DNA of 64,000 nt from HK1 sp965221725 (GCA_965221725.1 OZ244909.1:2108001-2172000); one strand, 5' to 3'; positions 43,052 through 53,510 are shown, counted from the first letter of the stretch. A program made the numbers and translations. Notes: generated from the letters alone by a model not told the origin.

Positions 43052-43219
43052 CACGCAACCTCCCTCGTGCACCGGTCTCCGCGGCGCGGATATGGGGCCG
43101 GGCGGCGCCGCTTCCAAGCCTTGCCCGGCCCGATGAGGCGAGTGCGCCGGATAGCGCGTCTCGCCGCATCGTGGGATGCTTCCCGGCCCGCAGCCTTCTC
43201 CGACGCCCGCCCCTCGCCC

Positions 43220-45802
43220 GTGACCTCCGACGCCGCACCCCGGAACACTCCAGTCATCGCGCAGTACCTGCGCATCAAGGCAGAGCACCCCGAGACTCTG
43301 CTCTTCTACCGGATGGGGGACTTCTACGAACTGTTCTTCGATGATGCCCACCGGGCCTCGAAGCTGCTCGACATCGCGCTCACCGCCCGCGGGCGCGCCG
43401 ACGGGGCCCCGATCCCCATGGCCGGCGTGCCGGCGCACTCGGTCGAATCGTACCTGGCGAAGTTGGTGCGCAAGGGCGAGTCGGCCGCGATATGCGAGCA
43501 GATCGGCGACCCCGCGGCATCACGCGGCCCGGTGGAGCGGCAGGTCACGCGCATCGTCACCCCCGGGACGCTCACCGAGGAACATCTCCTGGAGGCGCGC
43601 CGCGACAACCTGCTCGCGGCGGTCCATTGCGTTGCCGGACGCTGGGGCATCGCGGCGCTCGAACTCTCCAGCGGCCGGTTCACCTGCACGGAGGTCGAAG
43701 ACACGGAGAGCGCCCGGGCGGAGATCGAACGGCTCGATCCCGCGGAGGTGCTTGTCCCGGATGACGCGTCGGATCTCGGCTCGGGGTGCGGGCATCAGGC
43801 GCTGCGGCGGCTTCCGCCGTGGCACTTCGAACCGGAATCGGCCCGGCGCATCCTCGTCGAGCAGCTTGGAACCCGTGATCTCGCGCCGTTCGAGATCGAG
43901 GACCGACCGCTTGCGACCGGGACCGCGGGGGCGCTGATCGTCTATGCCCGAGACACTCAGCGCAGTGCGCTGCCGCACATCCGGACCCTGCGCTTCGAAC
44001 GCCGGGAGGATACGCTGATTCTGGATGCGGGCACGCGGCGCAACCTGGAGATCACCCACGCGCTGTCGGAGGACGACTCCGCCACCCTCGTCGCGGTCCT
44101 GGATCGGGCCGAGACCCCGATGGGAAGTCGGCTCCTGCGCCGCTGGCTGACCCGCCCCGTGCGCGATCACGAGACGCTCGCGAAGCGTCTGCATGCCGTC
44201 GGTGCTCTCATCGAGCGGGGCGTGCACGAGCCCGTGCGCGCGCTGCTCGCCGATGTCGGGGATCTGGAGCGCATCGTGTCCCGGATCGGCCTCGGGACCG
44301 CGCGTCCGCGCGACCTCGCGCAGCTTCGCACCGCCCTGCACACGGTACCGCGGCTGCGCGACGCGCTCGCCGACACCGACAGTCCGCGCATCCGGGAGCT
44401 GACCGATGTACACCGGGCGCTCCCGGACATGGCGGCGTTGCTCGACCGCGCGGTGGTGGACGCCCCGCCGGTGCTGGTCCGCGACGGCGGAGTCATCGCC
44501 GACGGCTACGACGCCGAACTCGACGAGCGGCGACGCCTGTCCACCGACGCCCACGCCTTTCTCGAAGCCCTCGAAACCCGCGAACGCGAACGGACGGGGG
44601 TGGCGCACCTGAAGGTGGGATACAACCGCGTGCACGGGTACTACATCGAGCTTTCGAAGGCGCAAAGCGGGCACGCACCGCCCGACTACGTCCGGCGCCA
44701 GACGCTGAAGGGCGCCGAGCGCTACATCACCACCGAACTCAAGCAGTTCGAGGATCGCGTGCTCGGAGCGCGCGAGCGGGCCCTCGCGCGCGAGAGGATT
44801 CTCTACGACGACCTGGTGGCACAGCTCGCGGCGAGCCTCGGCGAGCTTCAGCACTGCGCCGCGGGCATCGCCGAGCTCGATGTGCTCGGCAACTTTGCCG
44901 AGCGCGCGGAATCGCTCGACTACCGGGCGCCGCAGCTCGACGACCAGCCCGGCCTTTGCATCGAAGGCGGCCGCCACCCCGTGGTCGAGCGGATGTCGCC
45001 GCAGCCGTTCATCCCCAACGACGTGGTGCTTGACGACTCCCGGCGCATGCTCGTGGTCACCGGGCCGAACATGGGCGGCAAGTCGACCATCATGCGCCAG
45101 ACCGCGCTCATCACGGTGCTCGCGCACGCCGGGAGCTACGTTCCGGCCACGGTGGCGCGGATCGGCCCCATCGATCGCATCTTCACGCGGATCGGCGCCG
45201 GCGACGATCTCGCCGGAGGCCGCTCCACCTTCATGGTGGAGATGACCGAGATGGCGCGGATCCTCAACAACGCCACGCCTCGCAGCCTGGTGCTCGTCGA
45301 CGAGATCGGCCGCGGCACCAGCACCTACGACGGACTCGCGCTCGCCTGGGCGTGCGCGCGCGAGCTTGCGCACCGGACCCGCTCGTTCACGCTGTTCGCG
45401 ACCCACTACTTCGAGCTCACCGAGCTGCCGCACCACGCGGAAGGCGTGGCCAATGTCCACCTCGACGCCATCGAGCACGGCCGGAAGATCGTCTTCATGC
45501 ATCGCGTGAAGGACGGACCGGCGAGCCGGAGCTACGGCCTGGCCGTGGCGGCACTCGCCGGGCTCCCGGACGACGTGATCGCCCGGGCGCGCGCGATTCT
45601 CGAAACGCTCGAGTGCACCCCCCGCGCGAGCGCCTCCGAACCGCCCTGCGCGCAGCTCGGGCTGTTCGATGCACCGCCGCCGCCCCCCGCCCCGGACGAG
45701 ACCGCGCTCCGGGAGGCACTCGAGGCCGTCGATCCCGACGCCCTGTCCCCCCGGGAAGCGCTCGACATCCTCTACCGACTGAAATCCATCACGCGCTCGT
45801 GA
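43220..45802 (+). CDS. mutS: DNA mismatch repair protein MutS
   Basis: An 860-residue mismatch-recognition ATPase. Domain I contains the FYRMGDFYELF mismatch-contact motif (Phe-x-Glu). The clamp and lever regions follow, and the ATPase has Walker A GPNMGGKSTIMRQ, LVLVDEIGRGTSTYDGLALA and FATHYFELTEL. The C-terminal helix-turn-helix tail (DALSPREALDILYRLK) is present. GTG 43220 gives the usual N-terminus, about ten residues before TPVIAQYLRIKAEHP; ATG 43133 is an alternative. Neither has a clear ribosome site. fdxA follows after 94 bases, a frequent arrangement in gammaproteobacteria. Confidence 0.95.
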   Translation: MTSDAAPRNTPVIAQYLRIKAEHPETLLFYRMGDFYELFFDDAHRASKLLDIALTARGRADGAPIPMAGVPAHSVESYLAKLVRKGESAAICEQIGDPAASRGPVERQVTRIVTPGTLTEEHLLEARRDNLLAAVHCVAGRWGIAALELSSGRFTCTEVEDTESARAEIERLDPAEVLVPDDASDLGSGCGHQALRRLPPWHFEPESARRILVEQLGTRDLAPFEIEDRPLATGTAGALIVYARDTQRSALPHIRTLRFERREDTLILDAGTRRNLEITHALSEDDSATLVAVLDRAETPMGSRLLRRWLTRPVRDHETLAKRLHAVGALIERGVHEPVRALLADVGDLERIVSRIGLGTARPRDLAQLRTALHTVPRLRDALADTDSPRIRELTDVHRALPDMAALLDRAVVDAPPVLVRDGGVIADGYDAELDERRRLSTDAHAFLEALETRERERTGVAHLKVGYNRVHGYYIELSKAQSGHAPPDYVRRQTLKGAERYITTELKQFEDRVLGARERALARERILYDDLVAQLAASLGELQHCAAGIAELDVLGNFAERAESLDYRAPQLDDQPGLCIEGGRHPVVERMSPQPFIPNDVVLDDSRRMLVVTGPNMGGKSTIMRQTALITVLAHAGSYVPATVARIGPIDRIFTRIGAGDDLAGGRSTFMVEMTEMARILNNATPRSLVLVDEIGRGTSTYDGLALAWACARELAHRTRSFTLFATHYFELTELPHHAEGVANVHLDAIEHGRKIVFMHRVKDGPASRSYGLAVAALAGLPDDVIARARAILETLECTPRASASEPPCAQLGLFDAPPPPPAPDETALREALEAVDPDALSPREALDILYRLKSITRS

Positions 45803-45896
45803 GCGCCGCCCGCCGCTCCGTTTTCCTCTCGAAATGCAAGCCGTCGCAACGTATCATGCGCGTCTTGTCAAGCTGCGGATCGAGGCCCGAGCAATC

Positions 45897-46220
45897 ATGA
45901 CGTTCGTTGTCATCGACAAATGCATCCGGTGCAAGTACACGGACTGCGTGGAGGTATGCCCCGTCGACTGCTTCCACGAGGGACCCAACATGCTGGTCAT
46001 CGATCCGGAGGAGTGCATCGACTGCACACTGTGCGAGCCCGAGTGTCCGGTGGAGGCAATCCTGTCCGAGGACGATCTCAACGACGATCAGCAGGAGTGG
46101 ATCGCGCTGAACGCGGAGCTTTCCCGGGAATGGCCCGTGATCACCGAGATGAAACCCTCTCCCGAAGACGCCGAACAGTGGGAGAACGTCGACGGCAAGG
46201 CGCAGTATCTGGAACGCTGA
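45897..46220 (+). CDS. fdxA: 7Fe ferredoxin FdxA
   Basis: A 107-residue ferredoxin with one [3Fe-4S] and one [4Fe-4S] cluster, like Azotobacter FdI. The cysteines follow the 7Fe pattern: Cys 9, 17 and 50 for the 3Fe cluster and Cys 21, 40, 43 and 46 for the 4Fe cluster, in CIRCKYTDCVEVCPVDC and ECIDCTLCEPECPVEAI. Cys 25 is the extra conserved residue. The C-terminal half is the acidic extension typical of this type (WPVITEMKPSPEDAEQW). ATG 45897 gives exactly the family length. Confidence 0.96.
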   Translation: MTFVVIDKCIRCKYTDCVEVCPVDCFHEGPNMLVIDPEECIDCTLCEPECPVEAILSEDDLNDDQQEWIALNAELSREWPVITEMKPSPEDAEQWENVDGKAQYLER

Positions 46221-46246
46221 TCGTGCCGGACCGGGCTGGCGCCTTG

Positions 46247-47464
46247 TCAGGTGCGGTACGCGGCGTTGATGGTGACGTACTGGTGGGAGAAGTCGCAGGT
46301 CCAGACCCGGTCGCGCGCCTCGCCGCGACCGAGGGCGATGCGGATCTCGATCTCGTCGCGTGAGACCGCCTCGGCGCCGGCTTCCTCGGTGTAAGCGGCG
46401 TCACGCTCGCCACCACTCACGATGCACACCCCGTTGAGCCGGATCCGGATCCGGGACAGATCGAGATCGGCAAGCCCGGCCCGACCCACCGCGGCCAGAA
46501 TGCGTCCCCAGTTTGCATCGCTCGCGTAGAGCGCGGTCTTCACGAGCGGTGAGTGGGCGACGGTATATGCGACGTCGAGACATTCGCCACCGCTGGCCCC
46601 CTCCTCGACTTCCACGGTGATGAACTTCGTCGCCCCCTCCCCGTCCCGCACGATGGCGTGAGCGAGTTCGCGGGCGACATCGCCGACCGCCGTGGCCAGC
46701 GCGCGATATTCCGGCGACCCCTCGCCGATGAGCACATTGCCGAGCGCCCCGGTCGCGACGAGGACGCACGCGTCGTTGGTCGACGTGTCTCCATCGACGG
46801 TGATGCGGTTGAAGCTCGCCTCGACCGCGTCGCGCACCATGGAACGCAGTGCGGGCGGCGCGACGGCGGCGTCGGTGGCAATGAACGCCAGCATGGTCGC
46901 CATATCCGGGCGCATCATCCCCGAGCCCTTGGCGATCCCGGTCACCACTGCGGTGCACCCGCCGAGGTCGACGGTGCGGGACCCGCCCTTGGGAACGATA
47001 TCGGTGGTCGCAATGGCGGACGCCGCATCAAGCCACCCGTGCTCGTGCAGCCGCCCCGCGGCCACGGGAACCGCGCGCTCGAATCGCTCGACGGGCAGCG
47101 GCTCGCCGATGACCCCGGTCGAGAACGGAAGGACGCTCTCGGCCGGCACCCCGGTGGTCTCCGCCACGATCGCGCAGCACCGCTTGGCATCGGCGATGCC
47201 CCGCGCCCCGGTCCCCGCGTTCGCGTTCCCGGCGTTGACGAGGAGGTAACGCGGGGCCTCCCGGTCGAGGTGCTCGCGCGCGACCGTCACCGGGGCGGCG
47301 CGAAAGGCGTTGCGGGTGAATGTCACCGCGCATGCGGCGCCGGACGCAATCTCGAACAGGGTGAGGTCGTCGCGCGGCCGGCTGCGGCCGCCGAGCGCGG
47401 CGGTGGCAATGCGCACGCCCGCCACCGGGGTGAGCGACGACGGAGGGGTCAGTCCAACGGGCAT
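46247..47464 (-). CDS. argJ: Bifunctional ornithine acetyltransferase/N-acetylglutamate synthase
   Basis: A 405-residue enzyme that recycles the acetyl group in arginine synthesis, moving it from N-acetylornithine to glutamate. The proprotein cleaves itself before the catalytic Thr in MMRPDMATMLAFIATDAA. NAGNANAGTGARG and FSTGVIGEPLP are conserved N-terminal segments, and the C-terminus ends FSHQYVTINAAYRT, as usual. It lies 185 bases after secA on the same strand, the order found in Pseudomonas. Confidence 0.96.
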   Translation of the reverse strand: MPVGLTPPSSLTPVAGVRIATAALGGRSRPRDDLTLFEIASGAACAVTFTRNAFRAAPVTVAREHLDREAPRYLLVNAGNANAGTGARGIADAKRCCAIVAETTGVPAESVLPFSTGVIGEPLPVERFERAVPVAAGRLHEHGWLDAASAIATTDIVPKGGSRTVDLGGCTAVVTGIAKGSGMMRPDMATMLAFIATDAAVAPPALRSMVRDAVEASFNRITVDGDTSTNDACVLVATGALGNVLIGEGSPEYRALATAVGDVARELAHAIVRDGEGATKFITVEVEEGASGGECLDVAYTVAHSPLVKTALYASDANWGRILAAVGRAGLADLDLSRIRIRLNGVCIVSGGERDAAYTEEAGAEAVSRDEIEIRIALGRGEARDRVWTCDFSHQYVTINAAYRT

Positions 47465-47649
47465 CGGGGGGTTCTCCTCGGGATGGTGGCGAGCGTCGCG
47501 TTGCCAACCCGGAAATTTCCGGTCTGCATGTCGAGGGCGCCACCCCGCAGATGCGGGCTCTGCGAAAGTTCAGTCGACCGTCTCATCGGGGATCATCGTC
47601 TTCACTTCGGGCCGGCCTTGCTTCAGGCCGCCTTCACTTCGAGCCGTGC

Positions 47650-50508
47650 TCACTTCAGGCGGCCGCAACATTGCTTGAACTTCTTGCCCGAACCGCACGG
47701 ACAGAGTTCGTTGCGCCCGATCTTGCGCCCGCCGCGCACGTAGGGAGACTGGTTGTCGGCCCCGGCCCGACGCGGCCTGGCTCCCGGCGGCCGCGCCGGG
47801 ACCGGAGCGGAACCCGGTGGTCCCGGGAGCCCGCGCGCCATTCCCCCGGCTGCGGCCCTCATCGGCTCCATCGCCATGCCCGCCGCGGCTCGCTCCGGCT
47901 CCGCCGCATCGCTTGCGGCGGACGCTGCTTCGTCCACCGGCTCGGGCGGCGCGGCATGGATGGCCTGAACCGGCGCCGTGCGGCGCCGGCGCGCCTCCAC
48001 CGCTTCGACGTCCTCCTCGGCCCGCACCTGCACCTTCGAAAGCAGCCCGACAACCTCGGACTTGATGCGGGCGGTCAGGGCCTGGAACATCTCGAACGCC
48101 TCGCGCTTGTACTCCTGCTTCGGGTTCTTCTGCGCATAGCCCCGCAGCCCGATGCTCTGGCGCAGGTAGTCCATCGACGCGAGGTGCTCCTTCCAGCACT
48201 GATCGAGAATCTGGAGGGTGACCGCCTTCTCGAAGTGCCGCATCACCCGGGCGCCGGCGTACTCCTCCTTGGTCTTGTACTGCGCGACGATCGCCTCGAG
48301 GATGCGGGCGCGCAGCGGCTCCTCGTGCAGCTCATCGTCCTCTTCGAGCCACTGGGCGACGGGGAGGTTCACCGCGAATTCGTTCGCGAGCGCCGCCTCC
48401 AGCCCCGGAATGTCCCACAGCTCATCAAGGCTCTCGGGGGGAATGAACGCATTGATTACCTCGTTCACGACATCGGTGCGCAGCGCTTCGATCTGGTCCG
48501 AGACGTCATCGGTCTCCATGAGCTCGTTGCGCAGGGTGTAGATCTCCCGGCGCTGATCATTGGCGACGTCGTCGTACTCCAGAAGCTGCTTGCGGATGTC
48601 GAAGTTGAAAGCCTCGACCTTGCGCTGGGCGTTCTCGATCGCCTTCGTCACCCAGCGGTGCTCGATGGCCTCGCCTTGCTCCATGCCGAGCTTCTGCATG
48701 ATCCCGCCGACACGGTCGGAGGCGAACCGCCGCATCAGGTCGTCCTGCAGGGATAGGTAGAAACGGCTCGCCCCGGGGTCGCCCTGACGCCCGGAACGGC
48801 CGCGGAGCTGGTTGTCGATACGCCGCGACTCGTGACGCTCGGTGCCTATGATGTGGAGTCCGCCGGCGGCGACCACCGTGTCGTGGCGCTCCCGCCACGC
48901 CGCCCGCGCCGCCTCCACCTCCGTCTCGCCCACGCCGCCCTGCGAAAGCTCCTCCAGCTCCGCGACGAGGTTGCCCCCGAGCACGATGTCGGTCCCCCGA
49001 CCGGCCATGTTGGTCGCGATGGTCACGGCGCCGGGACTCCCCGCCTGCGCGACGATGGCGGCCTCGCGCGCATGCTGCTTCGCGTTCAGCACCTCGTGCG
49101 CGACCCCCGTGTCCCGGAGCTTTCCCGAGAGCAGCTCGGAGGTCTCGATCGAAGTCGTTCCGACCAGAACCGGCTGGCCCCGCGCCTTGCAGTCACGGAT
49201 GTCCTCCAGCACCGCGTCGAACTTCTCTTCCTGCGTGAGGAACACCAGATCGGCCATGTCGTCGCGGATCATGTCCAGATGGGTCGGGACGACGACGACT
49301 TCGAGCCCGTAGATCTGCTGGAACTCCGCGGCCTCGGTGTCCGCGGTGCCCGTCATCCCCGCGAGCTTGTCGTAGAGTCGGAAATAGTTCTGGAACGTGA
49401 TGGACGCAAGCGTCTGGTTCTCGCTCCGGATCTTCACCCCTTCCTTGGCCTCGATCGCCTGGTGCAGACCCTCCGACCAGCGCCGGCCCGGCATCGTGCG
49501 GCCGGTGAATTCGTCGACGATCACGATCTGTCCGTCGCGGACGATGTATTCGACGTTGCGGTTGAACAGCGCGTGCGCGCGAAGCGCGGCGTTCAGGTGA
49601 TGCACCAGGACGATGTTCGTCGGGTCGTAGAGACTCTGGCCTTCGGGAAGGATGCCCGCTTCGACGAGGACCGCCTCGACCTTCTCGTGGCCCTCCTCGG
49701 TCAGGTGGACCTGCCTCGCCTTCTCGTCGACGGAGTAATCGCCGGGGCCGTCCTCCTCGACCTGGCGCTCGAGGCTGGGAATGACCCGGTCGACGCGAAC
49801 ATACAGCTCGGAGGTCTCGTCCGTCGGGCCCGAGATGATGAGCGGGGTACGGGCCTCGTCGATGAGGATGGAGTCCACTTCGTCGACGACCGCGAAGGCG
49901 AGTTCGCGCTGCACCTTGTCGGCGTTGCTGAACGCCATGTTGTCGCGCAGGTAGTCGAAGCCGAGCTCGTTGTTCGTCGCGTAGATGACGTCCGCCGCGT
50001 AGGCGTCGCGCTTGTCCCGCGGATGCATGCCCGGCACGACGACACCCGTGCGCATGCCCAGAAACTCGTAGATCGCCCCCATCCACTGCGCGTCGCGCCT
50101 CGCGAGGTAGTCGTTGACGGTCACGATGTGCACGGCGCGGCCGGTCAGTGCATTCAGGTAGGCGGGCAGGGTGGCCACCAGCGTCTTGCCCTCTCCGGTG
50201 CGCATCTCGGCGATCCGGCCCTGATGGAGCGTGATGCCACCCAGGAGCTGGACGTCGAAATGGCGCATTTCGAGCACGCGGCGCCCGGCCTCGCGCACCA
50301 CCGCGAATGCCTCGGGGAGCACCTCCTCGAGCGACTCTCCCTGTCCGACCCTGTCGCGGAGGGTGTCGGTCCTTGCGCGCAACTCCGCGTCGGAGAGCGC
50401 GGCGATCCCCGGCTCCAGCGCATTGATGCGCTCGACGGATCGGTGCATCCGCCGTAACTGTCGGTCGTTGCGAGTGCCGACGACCTTGTTGAACAGGTTC
50501 TTGATCAT
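47650..50508 (-). CDS. secA: Preprotein translocase ATPase SecA
   Basis: A 952-residue motor that drives proteins through SecYEG. NBD1 has Walker A MRTGEGKTLVA and the DEVDSILIDEARTPL Walker B region; NBD2 has TNMAGRGTDIVLGG and RGRSGRQGDPG. After the scaffold domain comes a variable Ala/Pro-rich linker (about 850-920), and the chain ends in the zinc-binding SEC-C motif CPCGSGKKFKQCCG that contacts SecB. The linker makes it about 50 residues longer than E. coli SecA. Confidence 0.97.
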   Translation of the reverse strand: MIKNLFNKVVGTRNDRQLRRMHRSVERINALEPGIAALSDAELRARTDTLRDRVGQGESLEEVLPEAFAVVREAGRRVLEMRHFDVQLLGGITLHQGRIAEMRTGEGKTLVATLPAYLNALTGRAVHIVTVNDYLARRDAQWMGAIYEFLGMRTGVVVPGMHPRDKRDAYAADVIYATNNELGFDYLRDNMAFSNADKVQRELAFAVVDEVDSILIDEARTPLIISGPTDETSELYVRVDRVIPSLERQVEEDGPGDYSVDEKARQVHLTEEGHEKVEAVLVEAGILPEGQSLYDPTNIVLVHHLNAALRAHALFNRNVEYIVRDGQIVIVDEFTGRTMPGRRWSEGLHQAIEAKEGVKIRSENQTLASITFQNYFRLYDKLAGMTGTADTEAAEFQQIYGLEVVVVPTHLDMIRDDMADLVFLTQEEKFDAVLEDIRDCKARGQPVLVGTTSIETSELLSGKLRDTGVAHEVLNAKQHAREAAIVAQAGSPGAVTIATNMAGRGTDIVLGGNLVAELEELSQGGVGETEVEAARAAWRERHDTVVAAGGLHIIGTERHESRRIDNQLRGRSGRQGDPGASRFYLSLQDDLMRRFASDRVGGIMQKLGMEQGEAIEHRWVTKAIENAQRKVEAFNFDIRKQLLEYDDVANDQRREIYTLRNELMETDDVSDQIEALRTDVVNEVINAFIPPESLDELWDIPGLEAALANEFAVNLPVAQWLEEDDELHEEPLRARILEAIVAQYKTKEEYAGARVMRHFEKAVTLQILDQCWKEHLASMDYLRQSIGLRGYAQKNPKQEYKREAFEMFQALTARIKSEVVGLLSKVQVRAEEDVEAVEARRRRTAPVQAIHAAPPEPVDEAASAASDAAEPERAAAGMAMEPMRAAAGGMARGLPGPPGSAPVPARPPGARPRRAGADNQSPYVRGGRKIGRNELCPCGSGKKFKQCCGRLK

Positions 50509-50600
50509 CCTGCGCCTGACCCCGTATACGACGAATTGCGACGAGAGGACAATAACTGTGAAGATCGACGCCGCTCAAGGCGGCGAGGACCATTGCTGCG

Positions 50601-50924
50601 GTGTCCCGTTCCGAACGCTCCCGTCCATGGAAGACGATCCGCTCCGTCCTCACCGAGGACGAGTCCGTCCTGGGAACACTGACAAGGCGAACCGACGAGC
50701 TGCGGCGATGCGAGGAGTCGCTCAAAGGCTACCTCGACCTGCCCGGGGCGGAAAGTCTCCGGGTGGCGGCGATCGAGGGGGGAGCCCTGATCGTCGTCGT
50801 CGATTCCGCGGCGCGCGGCGCGCGGCTCCGCTTCCTGGCGCCGCAGATCGTCGCGCGCGCCTCCCGTTCGCTGGACCGCACGGATCTCGACCGGCTCGAG
50901 ATCCGGATCCGTCCGGGATATTGA
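50601..50924 (+). CDS. DUF721 protein (DciA-like)
   Basis: A 107-residue protein that starts at GTG 50601. The core (SLKGYLDLPGAESLRVAAIE, then GALIVVVDSAARGARLRFLA) fits the DUF721 fold, which includes DciA, the loader of the DnaB helicase in many bacteria. The position between lpxC and secA and on the opposite strand matches the order in Pseudomonas. The protein is short for DciA and lacks an extended C-terminus, so helicase loading is a family-based inference. Confidence 0.72.
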   Translation: MSRSERSRPWKTIRSVLTEDESVLGTLTRRTDELRRCEESLKGYLDLPGAESLRVAAIEGGALIVVVDSAARGARLRFLAPQIVARASRSLDRTDLDRLEIRIRPGY

Positions 50925-51172
50925 ATCCCGGGACGAACGCGCCCGGCTCGACACGACCGGCCTCGCGCCGCACCGCTCTCGCGGCATCGGGGAGTCGCCC
51001 GGGTGGCAGGGGTACTGTCCGCGAAACAGATTCCGGAATCGAGGGTGCCGCCGGCAGAACGATTCCCGGGATCGACGCCCCGCAATGGCGTCGGCGACGG
51101 GGGCGCGGCCGAACGCGGGTTTCCTCGGAGAAGCGGCGCCGATGACGCTTGCGCCGGGGGGCTTTGCCGGGA

Positions 51173-52084
51173 TCAGGCCGCCGTGACCGGCTGCATGTAG
51201 ATGATGGGCACGTCGACCTGATCGTCGAAGGTGGCGATCTCCCACGCGCTCCGGTCGGCCACCAACGCCTTCAGCAACTTGTTGTTGAGCTTGTGACCCG
51301 ACTTGTGGCCGTTGAAGTAGCCGATGAGGCTGTGGCCGAGCAGGTACAGGTCGCCGATGGCATCGAGTACCTTGTGCTTGACGAACTCGTCCTCGTACCG
51401 CAATCCGTCTTCGTTCAGCACCCGGTATTCGTCGACGATGATGGCGTTGTCGAGGTTGCCGCCCAGGGCGAGGTTGTTCTCGCGAAGACGCTCCAGGTCG
51501 CGCATGAACCCGAAGGTGCGGGCCCGGCTGACTTCCTTCACGAACGAGGTCGTGGAGAAGTCCACCGTCGCCCGGCTGACTCTCTGGTGAAAGGCGGGGT
51601 GATCGAACTCGATCGAAAACGAAACCTTGAATCCCTCGAAGGGCTCGAAGCGCGCCCACTTGTTCCCGTCCTCCACGGCGACCGACTTCTTGATGCGGAT
51701 GAACTGCTTGGGCGCGTTCTGCTGCTCGATGCCCGCCGACTGGATGAGGAAGACGAACGGCCCCGCGCTGCCGTCCATGATCGGCACTTCCGGAGCGCTC
51801 ACATCCACGTAGGCGTTGTCGATCCCGAGCCCCGCCATCGCCGAGAGCAGGTGCTCGACCGTGGAAACACAAACTTCGCCCCGGCTCAGCGTGGTGGACA
51901 GCGTCGTGTCCCCGACGTTCTCGGGACACGCCTTGATCTCCACCACCTCGTCCAGATCGACCCGGCGGAAAATGATCCCGCTGTTTGCCGGGGCGGGCCT
52001 CAGCGAGAGGTGGACCTTCCGGCCGCTATGGAGCCCGACTCCGGACGCCCTGATGACGTTCTTCAACGTGCACTGCCTGATCAT
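51173..52084 (-). CDS. lpxC: UDP-3-O-acyl-GlcNAc deacetylase LpxC
   Basis: A 303-residue zinc enzyme for the first committed step of lipid A synthesis, which shows the organism has an LPS outer membrane. MIRQCTLKNVIRASGVGLHSG is the usual start (cited in part: VIRASGVGLHSG). Zinc ligands lie in STVEHLLSAMAG, KHKVLDAIGDLYLLG and the nearby Asp, and GHKSGHKLNN holds the catalytic His. Length is normal. It follows ftsZ on the same strand after 232 bases. Confidence 0.97.
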   Translation of the reverse strand: MIRQCTLKNVIRASGVGLHSGRKVHLSLRPAPANSGIIFRRVDLDEVVEIKACPENVGDTTLSTTLSRGEVCVSTVEHLLSAMAGLGIDNAYVDVSAPEVPIMDGSAGPFVFLIQSAGIEQQNAPKQFIRIKKSVAVEDGNKWARFEPFEGFKVSFSIEFDHPAFHQRVSRATVDFSTTSFVKEVSRARTFGFMRDLERLRENNLALGGNLDNAIIVDEYRVLNEDGLRYEDEFVKHKVLDAIGDLYLLGHSLIGYFNGHKSGHKLNNKLLKALVADRSAWEIATFDDQVDVPIIYMQPVTAA

Positions 52085-52316
52085 CGTGTCCGCCCTTCCC
52101 CTTCCGATTCGATTGCAACGAAGTGCCTCTCAACGCCCCGGCATCCTGTCCGGCTCTGCCGGGATGCGCGACGGGGGAAGCTCACGGTGGACACCGGTCC
52201 CTTGCAGCGCTCGGCCCTACCATGAATCCCGCCCTGCGAATCCCGCCCTGCAATGGCCACCCGCCGGGCAGACGGGCCTCAAGGTCGCGGCGTCCGTTTC
52301 GCATCGGACAGAGCGC

Positions 52317-53510
52317 TCAGTCCAGTTGCTTGCGCAAGAATACCGGAATTTTCTGGTAGTCGCTGTCCTCCTCGAACATCTGCAGGTGTTCCTGCCGCTC
52401 CGGTTGCTTGCGAATGATGGTCGGCACCTCGTAGCGGCGATAGTCGCTTCCCGAGGCGCCGCTGAGCGCCGGATTCTCGGGGGCGGACGACGGGGCCGGA
52501 GCCGGCTCCGGCTCGGCGGAGACGAGTCGCACCGGCTTGGCCGGTGACGACCGCGCACCGTCTCCGAGTCCGGTTGCGACCACGGTGACCCTAACCTCGT
52601 CGCCGACCGACTCGTCGAGCGCGGTCCCCATCACGACCAGGGCGTTCTCCGACGCAAATTCCCCGATCGAGTCGCCGACCGCCTGAAGCTCGTGCATGCC
52701 GAGACTCGAACTCCCGGTGATATTGACGAGAATTCCGCGCGCGCCGCTCAGGTTGATGTCTTCGAGCAGAGGGCAGCGCATGGCGGTCTCGGCCGCCTTC
52801 CTGGCGCCATCCTCGCCCGATCCGCGGCCCGTTCCCATCATCGCCCGCCCCTTCTCCGACATCACCGTGCGCACGTCCGCGAAGTCGACATTGATCATTC
52901 CGGGACGGGTGATGAGTTCGGCGATTCCCTGCACGGCCCCGAGCAAGACGTCATTCGCTGCCGCGAACGCCTCCCTGAGCGTGACTCGTTCGCCCAGCAC
53001 GCTCAGCAGTTTCTCGTTGGGGATGGTGATAAGAGAGTCGACATGCTCGCTCAGCTCGGTGATCCCCTCCTGCGCAATGGTCATCCGGCGCCTGAGCTCG
53101 AACGGAAACGGCCTGGTGACGACGGCAACCGTCAGGATCCCCATCTCGCGCGCAATCTGCGCGATGACCGGCGATGCGCCGGTGCCGGTGCCGCCCCCCA
53201 TGCCGGCGGTGATGAACACCATGTCCGATCCTTCCAGCAGATCGACCAGACGCTCGCGATCCTCCAGAGCCGCCTGACGGCCAATCTCGGGGTTGGCGCC
53301 GGCGCCGAGGCCCTTCGTGACGTTGGTCCCGAGCTGCAGGGCGGTGCGCACCGCGTTGTTCTTCAACGCCTGGGCATCGGTGTTCACGCAGACGAACTCG
53401 ACGCCCTCGACATCGTTCGCCACCATGTGCTCGACGGCATTCCCTCCGCCGCCACCGACGCCGATCACCCGTATCACCGCATTGCTTGAGTTTTCGACCA
53501 GCTCGAACAT
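52317..53510 (-). CDS. ftsZ: Cell division protein FtsZ
   Basis: A 397-residue tubulin-like GTPase that forms the division ring. GTP is bound by GGGGGNAVEHM and by the tubulin signature AGMGGGTGTGASPV; the T7 loop is in NVDFADVRTVM. After a variable Pro/Ala linker (about 318-350) the C-terminal tail includes DYRRYEVPTIIRKQ and DYQKIPVFLRKQLD, the peptide that binds FtsA and ZipA. ATG 53510 follows a strong AGGAGGGG site; the frame upstream of it is not homologous. A complete copy of a dispersed repeat separates it from ftsA. Confidence 0.97.
   Translation of the reverse strand: MFELVENSSNAVIRVIGVGGGGGNAVEHMVANDVEGVEFVCVNTDAQALKNNAVRTALQLGTNVTKGLGAGANPEIGRQAALEDRERLVDLLEGSDMVFITAGMGGGTGTGASPVIAQIAREMGILTVAVVTRPFPFELRRRMTIAQEGITELSEHVDSLITIPNEKLLSVLGERVTLREAFAAANDVLLGAVQGIAELITRPGMINVDFADVRTVMSEKGRAMMGTGRGSGEDGARKAAETAMRCPLLEDINLSGARGILVNITGSSSLGMHELQAVGDSIGEFASENALVVMGTALDESVGDEVRVTVVATGLGDGARSSPAKPVRLVSAEPEPAPAPSSAPENPALSGASGSDYRRYEVPTIIRKQPERQEHLQMFEEDSDYQKIPVFLRKQLD

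Noticed and set aside
41492..43132. An upstream extension that would make MutS more than 1400 residues
   Set aside because: The extension is antisense to htpG. MutS homology starts just after 43220, so the long frame is an accident of high GC.
46190..46260. AAGGCGC/GCGCCTT inverted repeat after fdxA, considered as a terminator
   Set aside because: The 7-bp arms are about 36 bases apart and there is no T run, so it is not convincing.
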